A stretch of 64,000 bases of DNA from Mycoplasma sp. CSL7491-lung (GTDB taxonomy: Bacteria > Bacillota_I > Bacilli_A > Mycoplasmatales > Metamycoplasmataceae): the NCBI RefSeq assembly GCF_018913965.1, contig NZ_JAHMHG010000001.1:186001-250000 (forward strand), written 5' to 3'. Below are positions 34,666-46,603 of this stretch, one piece after another. Each line of letters opens with the position of its first letter. Within the stretch, counting starts at the first letter, position 1. The notes under the pieces are model-generated. The model ran no database searches. It had not been told where the DNA came from and saw only the letters and a list, made by a program, of their open reading frames with translations. The translations under genes were made by a program, and so were the position numbers.

Positions 34666-35482
34666 AATTAAAAAAAATTTTTTAAGAATTTCTTTATTGG
34701 GAACTTTACCAATTTTCTTTTCTCTTGCTTCATGCATAAATATTAGTGAAAGTTCAAAATTAAAGAGCAATATTCCAACTGGTTTTGAGTTTGTTCCTAA
34801 CACTTTAAACCCACATGAAGTTTCAACAAACGAAATTATTGAAAATTTAGTTAATTTAAGGTTTAGAGATGATGAAATTGGAAAAGTTAATTTTTTAAAT
34901 TCACAAAAAAAAGAAAATGAATTATTTAATCAGTTTGATGAATTAAGTAAAAGTTATTTAGAATTTAAAACCGAAGAAGGATTAAATAAATTAAGAAATT
35001 TTTACACAAATAATTGATTATTTATATTTAAAAATATAGATAAATTCAGTTGAACTTATTCAAGTTGATGAACATTTCCGGAAATAGAAACTGCTAAACA
35101 CACAGAAGAATTTTTTAGTCGTTTAAAAAAACAATCAAGACCTGATGATTTAAAATTCTTTGATAATTATTGAGACCAATTAAAGGAAGGTGATGAATCT
35201 TTTGAATCTCCAAATGACGTTTATTACTTAAGGAAAGGTAGAATATTAATAAGAGTATTAATTTCTAAGAATAACGAGGAAAACAAAATTTTAACTTTTG
35301 ATAAGATTGTTTATTTTTCAAGATCGAGAACACAAAATATATCTATTAAATTAGTATCTGATGCTTATCATAATGGTATTATTCATCGTCAACAACAAGG
35401 TTTCGACTCATTTGAAAAAGAAGTGATAGATAATTTTGGTTTTCCAGCACTTGGTGCGTTAGTTTATAAAGGTGGTAAATAA
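34658..35482 (+). CDS. Surface lipoprotein 2 of a tandem set (aromatic cluster type)
   Basis: A 274-residue prolipoprotein whose signal ends SLASC (Cys near 27). NNWLFIFKNIDKFSW is followed by YSSWWTFPE at about residues 118-145, with many aromatic residues and several TGA Trp codons. It overlaps the preceding gene by eight bases and the next start by one. It is paralogous to its two neighbours, although overall identity looks low. It is probably a surface partner of the transporter. Confidence 0.75.
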
Positions 35483-36393
35483 TGAAAAAAATTAAAAAAT
35501 GATTTATTTTCTCTCCAATTTTGGCTTTAGTTCCGACAATTGCTGTTTCATGCCAAAAAACACAAAATATATCTAACGAAACAAAAATGAGTCAAATTGT
35601 TACTAAAGAAATAAAAGAAGACAAATGGGACATTTTCTTAAAATATGAATATGTAAACTCTTTATTAAATTTGGCCTTTAAAACAGAAAAAAGTAAAAAA
35701 GCTTATATTAAAAAACAAAGAGAAATAAGTGATAATTATTTAACTGAAATAAAAGATTATTTACTTTATGGTAATAATGTTGTTGCAATGTATCGTTCAG
35801 ATGATAGCTTTTTTTCAAGTAAAAAAGTAATTGGTCTAAAAGATTATCGTGCAAAATTATCTGAATTATTTTCAAGAAATTGACTTTGATTTTTATTTAA
35901 TTTAGATAGATTTACATTTGCTCTATACGATGCTTTTGATCAATTTCAAGGTACATTAGAGGCATTAAGTCAAGACATACAAAAAAGCAGTTTAGAAACA
36001 AGCGCCTTTAATCGTCCAACAACAAATGAAGTTTTGCAATATGTTATCGAAGAAAATGTTATGGATGAAAATCTTGAATATGATGCTTACTTATTAACTA
36101 AACAAGGCATTATTTTAAAAATTTCTTTTTCAACACAAGTTAAAGATGGAGACCAAGAAATTCCAAAAAATAAACAAAAAACTGATGTTGCAATTTTTAC
36201 ATATTCATATATTTATCCGTCGTTATTTCAAAACCAAGTAGCATTGCAAAATTTTGATTTAGCTAGATATGCTAGATCAGAAAAATTAGCATCAACATTC
36301 GGTTCTAAAAGATGAGTAAAAATTTTGTTTGATGAGCAAAATGGCGGGACACCTTTACGTTTTACAATTGTATACGTAGATGATAAAAAATAA
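35482..36393 (+). CDS. Surface lipoprotein 3 of a tandem set (aromatic cluster type)
   Basis: A 303-residue prolipoprotein; the signal ends TIAVSC with Cys near residue 24. RNWLWFLFNLDRFTFAL near 133-149 is the clearest version of the shared aromatic motif. The signal is followed by Lys-rich helical sequence. It is the last gene of the five-gene operon, closed by a good terminator. Confidence 0.75.
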
Positions 36394-36400
36394 TTGAATA

Positions 36401-36433
36401 AAAAGTTCCTTGTAATTATCAAGGAACTTTTTT
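36401..36433 (+). terminator. Terminator of the transporter-lipoprotein operon
   Basis: AAAGTTCCTTG and CAAGGAACTTT form a perfect stem around TAATTAT, with T following. It serves the plus operon and possibly also the convergent azoreductase gene. Confidence 0.88.
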
Positions 36434-36437
36434 AATA

Positions 36438-37034
36438 CTATAAGTCAAATTCTTTTAATTTAGAATCAAATAATTCTTTGTTTTCTTCGTAGTATTTTTC
36501 AGGATTTGTGTCTTTAAATAATGCTGTTTTTGTGCCTGTAATTTCAATTGTATCAACTTTTTTTGCTCCTAAGAAGTTAAATGTACCAACTAATCAACTT
36601 ATATGGCTTCCTCATTGATATCAATCACGTGGTGCACCTTGAGATGCAACCACTAAAACATTTAATTTGTCTAATAGACCAACAGCATCACCTTTTTTAG
36701 AATATTTATATGAAAATGTTTTGTTAGCAACAGCTATTGAATCGATAAAGTTTTTAACAACGGCTGCTGCCCCAAAGTTTGTCATTGATTCTGAAATAAC
36801 TAATAAATCTATTTCTTTTAGTTTGTCAATTCAAAAATCACTTTTAATATCGTTAAAGTATGTTTTTCATGTTGAGTTTGTTAAAAATACTTTTGAGTGT
36901 GTTTCGTTTAAGTTAAATTTTTCAACTTGGTGACCTTCTGCAACTAATTTTTCATATAATTTATTCATAGCAACTGTTGAATATGAGTTGTTTGAATTAT
37001 CTAATGATCCTTCCAAAAATAGTACTTTTTTCAT
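36438..37034 (-). CDS. azoR: FMN-dependent NADH-azoreductase
   Basis: A 198-residue flavodoxin-like quinone/azo reductase. It starts MKKVLFLEGSLDNSNNSYS, the FMN phosphate-binding loop. MTNFGAAAVVKNFIDSI (usually MYNFSIP-PxLKxxID) and VVASQGAPRD are further family marks. It probably defends against quinones or regenerates NAD+. A GGGGG ribosome site lies before ATG 37034. It is divergent from deoB, and a TATAAT for this gene is visible in the 158-base gap. Confidence 0.88.
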
Positions 37035-37192
37035 TTTTTTCCCCCTAAAATTGTGTTTTTGTATTTTTAATGTAATTATTATATCATTTTTTATTTTTAA
37101 AATTTAAAAATCAAAACAAAATAAAATATATTTTTTTCAATTATAAGAGTAAAATTAAATGTATATTAAAAAATACAAAAAGGAGTTAATAT

Positions 37193-38380
37193 ATGGCAAA
37201 ATTTAAACGTATATTTATGATTGTAACAGACGGTCTAGGTATTGGTCCTGATAGAGATCAAAAATTCTTTGGTGATGCTGGTGCAAATACAATAAGATCG
37301 GCTTCAATGGTTGAAGAATTTAAAATTGACACATGAAAAAAATTAGGAATAGGTAATATTACAAATTTAAATGGTAACTATCATGTGCCAAAAACTTTAG
37401 CATATATGGCTAAAGTTCAAGAAGTGTCTAATGCAAAAGATACTTTAGCAGGACATTGAGAAATGATGGGTATTAAAACAGTTACACCATTTCCAACATT
37501 TACGGAAACAGGGTTCCCTCAAGAATTGATTGATGAGTTATCTAAAGCATTTGACGGAAGACCAATTGTTGGTAATAAATCTTCATCAGGTACAGAAATA
37601 ATTAATGAATTAGCACATGAAGAAAAGGAAAGAGGCGCTATAATAGTTTATACATCACTTGACTCCGTTTTACAAATATGTGCGCACGAGGAATGAACAG
37701 GATTAGATAATTTATATAGATATGCAAAAGCCGCTCGTGAAATTTGTTCATCGCGTCCTGAATGGAATGTAGGTCGTATTATTGCTAGACCATACATCGG
37801 TACATTCGGAAGTTTTGAGAGAACATTTAATAGACATGATTATGCAAACAAACCAAGCGAAATGATTTTGAACAGACTACAAGATAAAGGTGTCGAAGTT
37901 GTTTCGATAGGTAAAATCAACGATATTTTTGTTGGTCAAGGAATTAGTACTCACTACGCAAGTCAAGGTGATGAAGATGGCATGGATATTACGATAGAAT
38001 TAGCACAACAAGAGACAGAAAACAAATTTATTTTTACTAATTTAGTACAATTTGATTCACACTATGGACATAGACGTAATGTTCACGGTTATGCCGAAAA
38101 TATTGCTAAATTAGATGTTAAATTAGGCAAATTAATTAACGCAATGCGTGAAGATGATTTATTAATTGTAACTTCCGACCATGGAAATGATCCTTTATAT
38201 CCAGGATTTAATCATACAAGAGAATTTTTACCTGCTACAATTTTTTCAAAAATGTTTACAAAACCAAAAGTATTACCTAACTTCCAAGGTTTAGGAACAT
38301 TAGGTAATATTGTTGCTAAAAACTTTGGCGTTGATATTGTTGAAGAAACAGGTGACGACATTTTTGATCAATTAGTGTAA
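37193..38380 (+). CDS. deoB: Phosphopentomutase
   Basis: A 395-residue alkaline-phosphatase superfamily enzyme that interconverts ribose or deoxyribose 1- and 5-phosphate. [12 protein letters not shown] binds the first metal, and KDTLAGHWEMMG carries the active-site Thr. [24 protein letters not shown] and [10 protein letters not shown] hold the other metal ligands. It belongs to nucleoside salvage, feeding pentose phosphate into glycolysis. AAGGAG lies before the ATG. Confidence 0.94.
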
Positions 38381-38382
38381 TT

Positions 38383-38413
38383 AAAAAATGCAAATTTAAG
38401 TTTGCATTTTTTT
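38383..38413. terminator. Bidirectional terminator after deoB
   Basis: AAAATGCAAA and TTTGCATTTT around a short loop, followed by a T run. It lies between convergent genes. Confidence 0.85.
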
Positions 38414-38446
38414 ATTATCTAATTACACAATTTAATATCTTCAGGA

Positions 38447-39667
38447 TTAAGCGTTTCTGCTACTAAATAATATCTGAGACACTCTGTTTTTAATAGAATC
38501 AAATAAATCTAAAATAGTATTTATTTTTTGAGGGATTTGATTTTTATTTGCTATATTTTCTATAACACCTGCAAAGTAATTGGCTATTTCTCCTTTAAAT
38601 TCATTTGATCCGATAAAATTATTGTTAATGACCAATAAATCTTTGAAATTATTAACTAATAATTGTTTATCATTTTGATTTAAACTATTAAATCTAAATG
38701 ATGTTGTTCCGTTTGATTCTCTATTATAACTATATAATTTTCCTAAAATTCCTCTAATTACCATTATTTTTTGATTTATCTCTTCAGAATTTTTACCTGG
38801 TTTAGGAGTGAATAATGAACTTATGGAAGCTTCGATATCGGAATCTTTTATTTGCTCCTTAATGATGAGTTCTTTTATTTTTGGTTGTCTCTTAAACACG
38901 CTTAAATACATATTTTTTAATCTTTCAAGTGTTTCCGAAATTCCTAAAAAATCTTTTAGTTTATCAATTATAAACATTGGATTTTGCATTGATGTATTTA
39001 TACCTAACTTAAAACTGTTATATAATTCTAGAAGATTATTAGCTTTTTGCAATGTTTTTTCAACATCAAGAATTTCTTTTAATATAGGTAAAATTTCATA
39101 AGAGATAATTTCTTTAGTTTCTTTTGCGCTAAAACCTAAACTAATTGTAAGATCAGAAAAAATACTTAGAACGTTTTCGATTATCAACTTCACATTTTCT
39201 TTGACTTGTGCGTCTTTTGCAACCGACACAAAACTATTTTTAAATGATTTTATATATTGCAAGATGTTTTCGTTAATTATATGTACTTCACTATTTCCGT
39301 TATTAGACTTTATTGCATAAAATTTTAGAAATTTGGAATTTTCAGATATTCTATAAGAGTGTTCATCTACTTTATCTTTTTCATTTAATTGTTGGATTTC
39401 GTTATCAATAATTTCGTTTAATTTTTCAATACCTTTTTGAATTTCTTCAATAAGAGTATTAGCTTGTAATGAATTTTGGTTTTTTAATTCATTAATAGAT
39501 TGCACGTTATTTTCATTATTCAACTGAACTGTTGATTTATTATAGATAACTTCTGGGTCATCTGCTTTTTTATTATTTTGTTCATTGGCGTTGCATGATA
39601 CCGCAAAAACTAGTGAACTAGTCATAGAAGGTATTAAAGTACCCAATATAAATTTTCATTTTTTCAT
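38447..39667 (-). CDS. Surface prolipoprotein
   Basis: A 406-residue prolipoprotein starting MKKWKFILGTLIPS and cleaved before Cys near residue 29 (VFAVSC). The Asn/Asp/Lys-rich linker after Cys is typical of mycoplasma surface lipoproteins. The rest is predicted helical, with many Lys, Glu, Leu and Ile heptads. I recognise no enzymatic motif. It stands alone between terminators, just outside the accessory island, and is an adhesin or structural protein at best guess. Confidence 0.8.
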
Positions 39668-39857
39668 ATTTTATTTTAAAAACTCCCTAATATAAATTTA
39701 ATTATCAAAATTATTATATTAAAATTTTATTCAATTTATTTTATTTGGCATAAAAAGATGCTAAATTAATATCTAATAAAAATATTTTGAAAGTATTTAT
39801 TATCATCATTAAAAGATGCAAATAAAATTTAATATATTTTTAGTTCAAAAAATGGCT

Positions 39858-39930
39858 ATTGAATAATTAAAAACGAAATTAAGAATTAACTCTTAATTTC
39901 ATTTTTTCTTTAAATATCTTTTGCTAAATT
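39858..39930. repeat. Direct repeat, left copy (73 bp)
   Basis: Near-identical (about four mismatches) and same orientation as 51434-51506. It covers the hairpin GAAATTAAG/CTTAATTTC and the last codons of the restriction subunit gene. The two copies enclose about 11.5 kb of accessory genes. Confidence 0.85.
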
Positions 39931-42273
39931 TTATGGTTTGATTAGTATTAATGTTTTGTTTGATATTATTATTTACTTTGGTGTTTGTACTTCCACCACC
40001 GGCGATAATAAATTTATTTGAAGTTGCAATAGATTTGTCTACTTTAATTAGTACCGAAGATACAATTTGAACTGGTGTTGTATACTTATTAATTTCATTA
40101 TAATAACCTTGATATGAATCAATTATTTTGTCAGTTTTCAAATCATCATAATCATTATTAAAATATTTAATCTCAACATTAACTTGATGTTCGATTTTAT
40201 TAGTTTTATAAACTAAAATAAAATCTGGAAATTGGCGCTTGATATTACTATCTTCATCATAATATTCATAAAATATACCACTGCTTACAGGGTTACGATA
40301 TAGTGAGATATTTGAGTATTTATTTTCTTTAAGATCACTTTTAAACAAATGAATGATACCATTAATAAAACTTATTTCATTTTTAGAGTCATAATAATGA
40401 AGATGTTTTTTATTTTTGGATTCTAGTAAAGCAATTAATTCATATTGATATTTTAAGTCTTGTTCGATAAATTCAATTTTAAATTCTTCATCAGAAATTT
40501 CAAAATTAATATCTGAAGGAAGTTGTTTATCGTATATTAGCTTAAACTCACGAATATCACGTTTACCAATTTCTTTTTTTGTTGTTCTAAAATGTATTTT
40601 TTAACGCCTAGGACAAACTCTTTTGATAAAAGAATATCAAAGCAGTAAATTAATATAATCACTATATTCTTTATCAAAATATTCATTCAACATTCTAACT
40701 TGTTTTAGGTTTATAATGTTTGAAAGCTTGCTTTGAAATTCTTTAACAAATTTTGTTAGTTCAACAATATTATTGATCTTGTAATTAACAAGTTGATATT
40801 CTACGTTTTTCTCTTTTTCAACTATTTTTTCTTCTTTTATTGGTAAATAACCTTTTTCTTGATACTCTTTTAAATAGAATTGATAATTACTTAATAATTT
40901 ATTAGTGTTTCTTTTAATAAATTCAATAATTTGTTGACTTAAATCAATATTTATTTTTTCAACTTCTTTATTAATTTCTCCGTAGTAAAACTTATCATTT
41001 AAACTCTCTTTATTAAGTTTGTATGAACTTAATTCCCTATCTTTATTGATTTTATCAATATTATCAATATTAGAATAAACTCAATATTGATAAGCAGTGA
41101 ATCATCTTTAAAATTAAAACCTGGTCTTGGATTACGTTTGATGCGACCAAGAGTTGGAATACTTAAACTATCTAAAGATACATTACGTAGTTGAACTAAC
41201 ATACAAGCACGCGGAATATTTCAACCCGTTACTGGACCAACTTTAAAGATTATTACATCGATATCTGAACTCTTTTTAGAAATCTCTCTTAAAGAGATTT
41301 GACCACGCATATTTGAGTCAATTTTTTCCGAAGAAAAGTATTTAGCTCAAGTAAGATTATGTTCTTCTAATTTTTGAATTATTTTTTTTATTTTTTGATC
41401 AAAATTAGTATTGTCCGCTTTTTTGTCATTCACTTGAATCAACATAGCATGATTGATATTATCTATCAATCCTTTTTCGGTAATATATTTTTGTTTAATT
41501 TGATTAAATTTATTACATGCAATATCTAATAGTCGTAAATCATCAAGTTGTTCGTTATTAATTTCTGATAAACCTTGATTTAAATGACCTGTGGTTTTAA
41601 GCAGTTTAATATCATCTTCTTTGAGTTCGTTTTCACTGATTTTAACTTGTTCGTAGATACCTTTAGGTGTAGCAGTCATATTAATTTGAAAATTAGAAGC
41701 ATTCATCATTTTTTCATAAAAGTATTCGGCTTCTTTTATGTTTTTGCCTTTGATTCATGATTCTTTTGTCCCGATATGGGCTTCATCACGGATAAAGATA
41801 ACAAAGTAGTTATTTGAAATTTCCGAGATAAACTTATCTAAAATACCTTGTTCAGTATAAATTCTGTCTTTACCAAACGAAGATGCTCCTAGGATAAAAA
41901 CTTTATTAGTTTCTACTCTAAAAGTATAATCAGCATCCTTAACTTTGTTTTTAGAACTTGACGGAGATTCTTTTCTTTCGAAAATAATGTCATATCTGTT
42001 TTCTAAATAGAATTTATATTCGTTAAAATTATCTTCCATTTGTTTAGGTAATTCAGCATTAGATAATGTCATAACTACAAAAACAATAGGTTTATTATAC
42101 CTTTGTTTATTAATAGTTATTGCTTGATCAATAAAGTTAGCAATCATAAAAGTTTTACCAGAACCTGTCGGAGCTTTAAATTCAACTATTTTAGATTTAT
42201 TTTCAGTGTATGAATTATTAAAATGTTTTAATAGTTGAGAAATTGCTTTATTTTGAGTATTAGTTAGTTTCAT
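39893..42273 (-). pseudogene. res: Type III restriction enzyme Res subunit, frameshifted
   Basis: The restriction and helicase subunit of a type III system. The N-terminus has KAPTGSGKTFMI (Walker A, near residues 32-43), then FIRDEAHIG (DEAD box-like) and NMTATPKG (motif III). Beyond that VTGWNIPRACMLVQLRNVS and LGRIKRNPRPGF match motifs V/VI. One base is missing near 41096, and a TAA at 40601-40603 interrupts the frame beyond. The C-terminal part keeps PDFILVYK...VNVEIKYF, a PD-(D/E)XK nuclease core. ATG 42273 overlaps the intact length of mod. The full enzyme cannot be made. Confidence 0.85.
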
Positions 42274-43751
42274 TAGAATCATCACCTTCTAAGGAATATA
42301 GGTTACTTAAATTATTAAGCAATTCTTCGTCTGTGATATTTTTAATTTCGAATTTAGACAATGAATTTCTGAGTGTATCAATTAAATATTATGTTTTAAT
42401 TTGATTTTGGTCTACACTAATATTACTATGTTCTAGGTCAAAAACATTTAGATTTTGGTGATATGGATCATTCTTTTCGGTTCATTTAAAAGTTTCATTA
42501 TTTGTGCCGACACCATTATTTACTCTAAATAAGCGTTCGTAAGTAACTTCATAACCAATATTATTTTCATTGTTAGTTACAAGTGTAAAAGTTCTGTTTC
42601 CACCATCTTCTTTATTTAGTTCCATAACTGCATGACCGGTTGTGCCTGAACCTGCGAAGAAATCTAGAACACGAGCGTTTTTGTTAATATGTAAATTAAT
42701 TAAGTACTTAATGAATGATTCTGGTTTTGGTGTTGAAAATTCATTGTTAGGTAAAATTGAATTTAATTTATTTTTAACAATTGTAAATGAATCTATAATC
42801 GCAATATCATTTAACATGTTTTCTTTATATTCATCTGATATTCATTTGCTTTGTATGTTAAAATTCATGAGTAAATTTGTATATGGTTTTTTTGTAATTC
42901 ATTCACTTTCGTAAATTTTAATTCTTGGAACGTTATTACCATTAAAAAATAAAGGAATTTTATTTTCTAAATATTCTTCTTTTGTGAAGCGTCATGTTCT
43001 TACTATGCTATTTCCATTTGGTAAAATAATTGGGAATGTTTTAGGATTATTTTCGTTAAATTTATATGTTGCGTTACTACTAAATCAATTACCTTTTGGG
43101 TCGTTATCAATATTATTAAATTCCATTGTTGTTGTATGTTGTTTATTAAACTCTTTTATTTTTGACAATTTTTTTACGTAGCAAACTATATATTCAAAAT
43201 TATTTTTAACAAAATTGGTTGACTTCATACTTGAAGAATTTGTTTGCCATAAAAAGTTAGTCACAAAATTCTATTCACCAAAAATCTCATCAATCAATAC
43301 CTTTAAATATGCTTGTTCGTTATCATCAATTGATACAAAAATAACTCCATCATCTTTGAGAAGTTTTTTAGCCAATTTAAGTCTTTCATTCATCATGTTA
43401 AGTCAACCGTTACGGTTAAACTTGTCACAATATATAAATTTATAAGCACCAACATTTTCTTTGTCGTTTGCAGAATTATTTTCATCTGCGCGTGCTGATT
43501 CGGTGTTATAAGGAGGGTCAATATAAATTACATCGTAGTTATAATCTAAGCCGCGACTCTCTCTCTCTCTCTCTCTTTATTACTAATAAATTCTTAAGTA
43601 CATCATAGTTTTCTCCTATGATTAAGGTATTTTTGCTTTTAACTTCTTTGAAGCTAAAAGACTTTTCTTGGTTGTGTTTAAGAACTGAAATCATTTTACT
43701 ATTGATTTCTGGTGCAGCATCAAAAGTAAAACCAATTTTCACTCTTTGCAT
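42260..43751 (-). pseudogene. mod: Type III DNA methyltransferase Mod, repeat-switched and broken
   Basis: An adenine-N6 methyltransferase of the beta class: DPPYN just after the repeat tract, and DFFAGSGTTGHAV near the C-terminus. It recognises DNA for the type III system. The (AG)10 tract at 43557-43576 leaves the frame shifted here; eight or eleven units would put it in frame. Two nonsense codons also interrupt the main frame, TAG 43271-43273 and TAA 42389-42391, after which it continues to TAA 42260-42262. The frame is also open upstream of ATG 43751, so the N-terminus may be truncated. There is no good ribosome site. Confidence 0.85.
43557..43576 (-). repeat. Dinucleotide tract (AG)10 in mod, phase-variation type
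   Basis: Ten uninterrupted CT units on the plus strand, AG on the coding strand. With ten units the frame leads to a TAA about five codons after the tract. With 8 or 11 units it joins the DPPYN frame. Such tracts are known to switch mod genes on and off by replication slippage. Confidence 0.93.
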
Positions 43752-43820
43752 TAAAAATTGTGGTATATATCCCTTAAAGGTATTTAAAACATAACCCTTT
43801 AATAATCAAAAGATAAAGAA

Positions 43821-43908
43821 AAAGCAGCTATTAAGGTTGCTTTTGAATTTTTCGCTTGTTTTTAGGATTGATTATTGCTTTGTTAAGTAAATTTTTGAAC
43901 TTTTGTTC
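43821..43908. repeat. 88-bp target duplication, left copy
   Basis: Matches 45740-45827 with two mismatches, immediately outside the two terminal inverted repeats of the IS1634-type element. Each copy includes a terminator-like hairpin (AAAGCARC...GGTTGCTTT). Confidence 0.88.
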
Positions 43909-45739
43909 TCCTGAGTTTCGGAGTTAGAGTAGTTTTTAATGCGTTTTTTAGCGCTTATATACTTCGTATATAAAAAGTAATAAGTAATTTATAATTATAT
44001 ACAATTTATGATATCATAGAATATGAAAAAATATGTAATTATTATCGGAAGTAATGGCGTAAGAGATTATTGTCATGTTGTTAAACCGAAAGGATTTGGT
44101 AAAGCGTACGAAAGGGTTACAAGTTTAGGTAGTGTTGAAAAGTTAAAAAGCATAAACCCAAATTTTTAGATATTTTAAAAAAAACAAATTAGTTGATTTT
44201 GAAAATATTGAAGATCCAAAAGAGCTAAAAAGAGTTTTACTCGATTTTCTAAAATCTTATTTAGAAAAAAACAGTATTAACTAATGTTAGAGTTACTACG
44301 TTTTACTCGATAGTTAGTGATTTAAATATTTTCAACTCATTGAAAAAATCGAAGCACAAAGAATTAGAAGAGCTACTTAAATATCAAATCAGTTCACGTA
44401 TACTACAAAACAATTCAATTATTAAAAGTTTTCAAAATAAAGAAAAATATGTTAATAATGTCACAACTATGAAAGATACTTTTTATAATCTTTTAGATGT
44501 TTTAGTTGATAACGAAACAAATATTATTAAAAATTTAAATGAAAAAATAGCAGAAAAAACAGATAGAAATATTAAATTAATTTTCTATGATACAACAACT
44601 ATTTACTTTGAAATTTTTGTAAGAGAATGGTTAAGAATTCCTAGATATTCTAAAGATGGTAAGTTTAAAGAAGATCAGGTTGTTGTAGGTATGGCTACAG
44701 ATAGTAATGGAATTCCTATGTTCTTAAAAGTGTTTAAAGGAAACATAGGTGATCCAACTACTTTTATCCCATTTATTGTTGATTTGAAGAAGACTTATAA
44801 CATTCAAAAAGTAACAATTATAGCTGATAGGGGTGTGTCAACAAATAAGAATATAAGATTCTTAGAAAGTCATAATTTAGACTACATAATATCATATAGA
44901 TTGAAGTTATCTAATAAGGGATTTAAGGATTTTTCATTAAATCCAGAGGGTTATATTAAAGGATCTGATAATTTTAAATATAAAGAATATTTTTATTATT
45001 CAAAACGAAAAAATAAAAGAACAAATAATAAACAAAGACGTATAATAATTACTTATAGTGAAAAACGTGCTAAAAAAGACTTAAACGATAGAACAATTTT
45101 AATGAAGAATTTTCTTAAAAAACAAAACAAAAATGGTGTCGTTAAAGCAGATGATGTAATCTTGATTAAAAAATATAAATTCTACAAAAAAGTCGGAAAT
45201 ATGAAGTTTGTTTTAGACGCTGAAAAAGTAAATGAAGATAAGAAATATGATGGTTATTATGTTTACGAAACTTCAAGACAAGATTTATCTCCGAAAGAAA
45301 TTGTTGATTTTTACCAAAAACAATGACAAATTGAAGAAAACATCAGAACATTCAAAAGTGCATTAAGAGTTAGACCTGTTCATGTTAGAACAGACAAACA
45401 TATTAAAGGTCATTTCATTTTAAACTTTATATCACTCATAGTTTTAAAATACACATTATATAAATTAAATAAATTCTATTTTGATAATGGAGTTATTCAA
45501 AAATACACAAACGATAGTCTAATTTCATTATTAAACACATGTAATCAAATCAATAAAATAAGAGACGGACAAGTTATTGAAAGAAGCTTTGTCGAACCAA
45601 CAATAAATTCGAATTCAGAACAAGAATTTGATGAGATAAATAATATATAAAAAATTGTATATAAAAAATCAAAAAGAGCAAATTAGGTATAAAAATAGCC
45701 TAATTTTGCTCTTTTCTTTTACAACTCCGAAACTCAGGA
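43909..45739 (+). mobile_element. IS1634-family insertion sequence
   Basis: The element has 17-base perfect terminal inverted repeats, TCCTGAGTTTCGGAGTT at 43909-43925 and its complement at 45723-45739. One degenerate transposase gene lies inside. The 1831-base length and the long 88-bp duplication of flanking DNA fit IS1634 of Mycoplasma mycoides, known to make long and variable target duplications. It lies between the type III and type II restriction loci. Confidence 0.88.
44023..45650 (+). pseudogene. IS1634-type transposase, frameshifted
   Basis: An IS4-group DDE transposase. The first frame starts at ATG 44023. One base is missing near 44168 and another shift lies near 44275. From about 44281 the frame is open to TAA 45650. 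The catalytic Asp in FYDTTTIYFE, the second Asp in IADRGVS and the late Glu region QIEENIRTFK are present, followed by RPVHVRT and GHFILNFI. The core is intact, but two frameshifts make it unlikely to be active unless supplied in trans. A TATAAT-like box lies before the start. Confidence 0.85.
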
Positions 45740-45827
45740 AAAGCAACTATTAAGGTTGCTTTTGAATTTTTCGCTTGTTTTTAGGATTGATTATTGCTTT
45801 GTTAAGTAAATTTTTCAACTTTTGTTC
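45740..45827. repeat. 88-bp target duplication, right copy
   Basis: The right partner of 43821-43908. Its hairpin AAAGCAAC...GTTGCTTT has perfect arms. Confidence 0.88.
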
Positions 45828-45877
45828 TTCATAATGTTGTGGTTTTGTTTTTTTAATATTTATAATAATTCCTTTCA

Positions 45878-46603
45878 TTATAAAGACAATAAGTGGTGAG
45901 ATATTTTTGTTATAAAATCTTCATAATCATTGTAAATAAGGTTATCTCCATATTGGTTTTCTAAATCTAATTGAGAATATGAAATATTAAAATTAGGATT
46001 TTCTTCAAAATATTTTTTATATTCTCGTTTGTTTTCAACATTAGGTCTAGGTATAGGTATATTAATTAGTCCTAAAAATATTTTATTAGGTGTGTGATAA
46101 AAAAGTTGATTATTATCTCTTGACAAAATTAAATATTTTTGTAAATCATCTACTGAAACATTTTCTCATTTACTAATAAAACCATTCTTATCATAATATG
46201 GTAATACATCTGTTGTAATAAAAATTTGATAATAAGGGTAATTGTTTGTCCTAATATTTGCTGTTTCTCCAAGCATATTTTCAAAATAATTATTTTTATT
46301 TTGTTTAAAATTGGACATAACAAATTTAACAGCAACACCACCAATTATTTCATTATTTTTTTCAATAGTAATATCAACTGCTTTATCCATATATCTACCA
46401 TTAATTTCTTTTTCTATTCCGTTTTCAAGGTTTAAACTAAAACATTTATAAGTATCATTATTAGTTTTTAATTCATTTAATTTATGTTCTAAATCAAAAG
46501 AAATTCTTCCGTGTAATGGTTTTAGTTTTTTATTGCTTCTTGGTCCATTAGTAATATATAAATTAAAACTTTCTCTCAACACTTCTAATAATTCATTATT
46601 CAT
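45878..46603 (-). CDS. Putative type II restriction endonuclease
   Basis: A 241-residue protein whose start overlaps the end of the adenine methyltransferase gene by eight bases (ATGAATAA), the usual linkage of a restriction pair. A segment with DKAVDITIE, then EIIGGVAVKF, suggests a PD-(D/E)XK type core: an acidic residue followed by a short beta strand with the Lys. I do not recognise its cleavage specificity. The middle and C-terminus are helical. The frame is open throughout with TGA as Trp. A role in defence is inferred from context. Confidence 0.65.
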
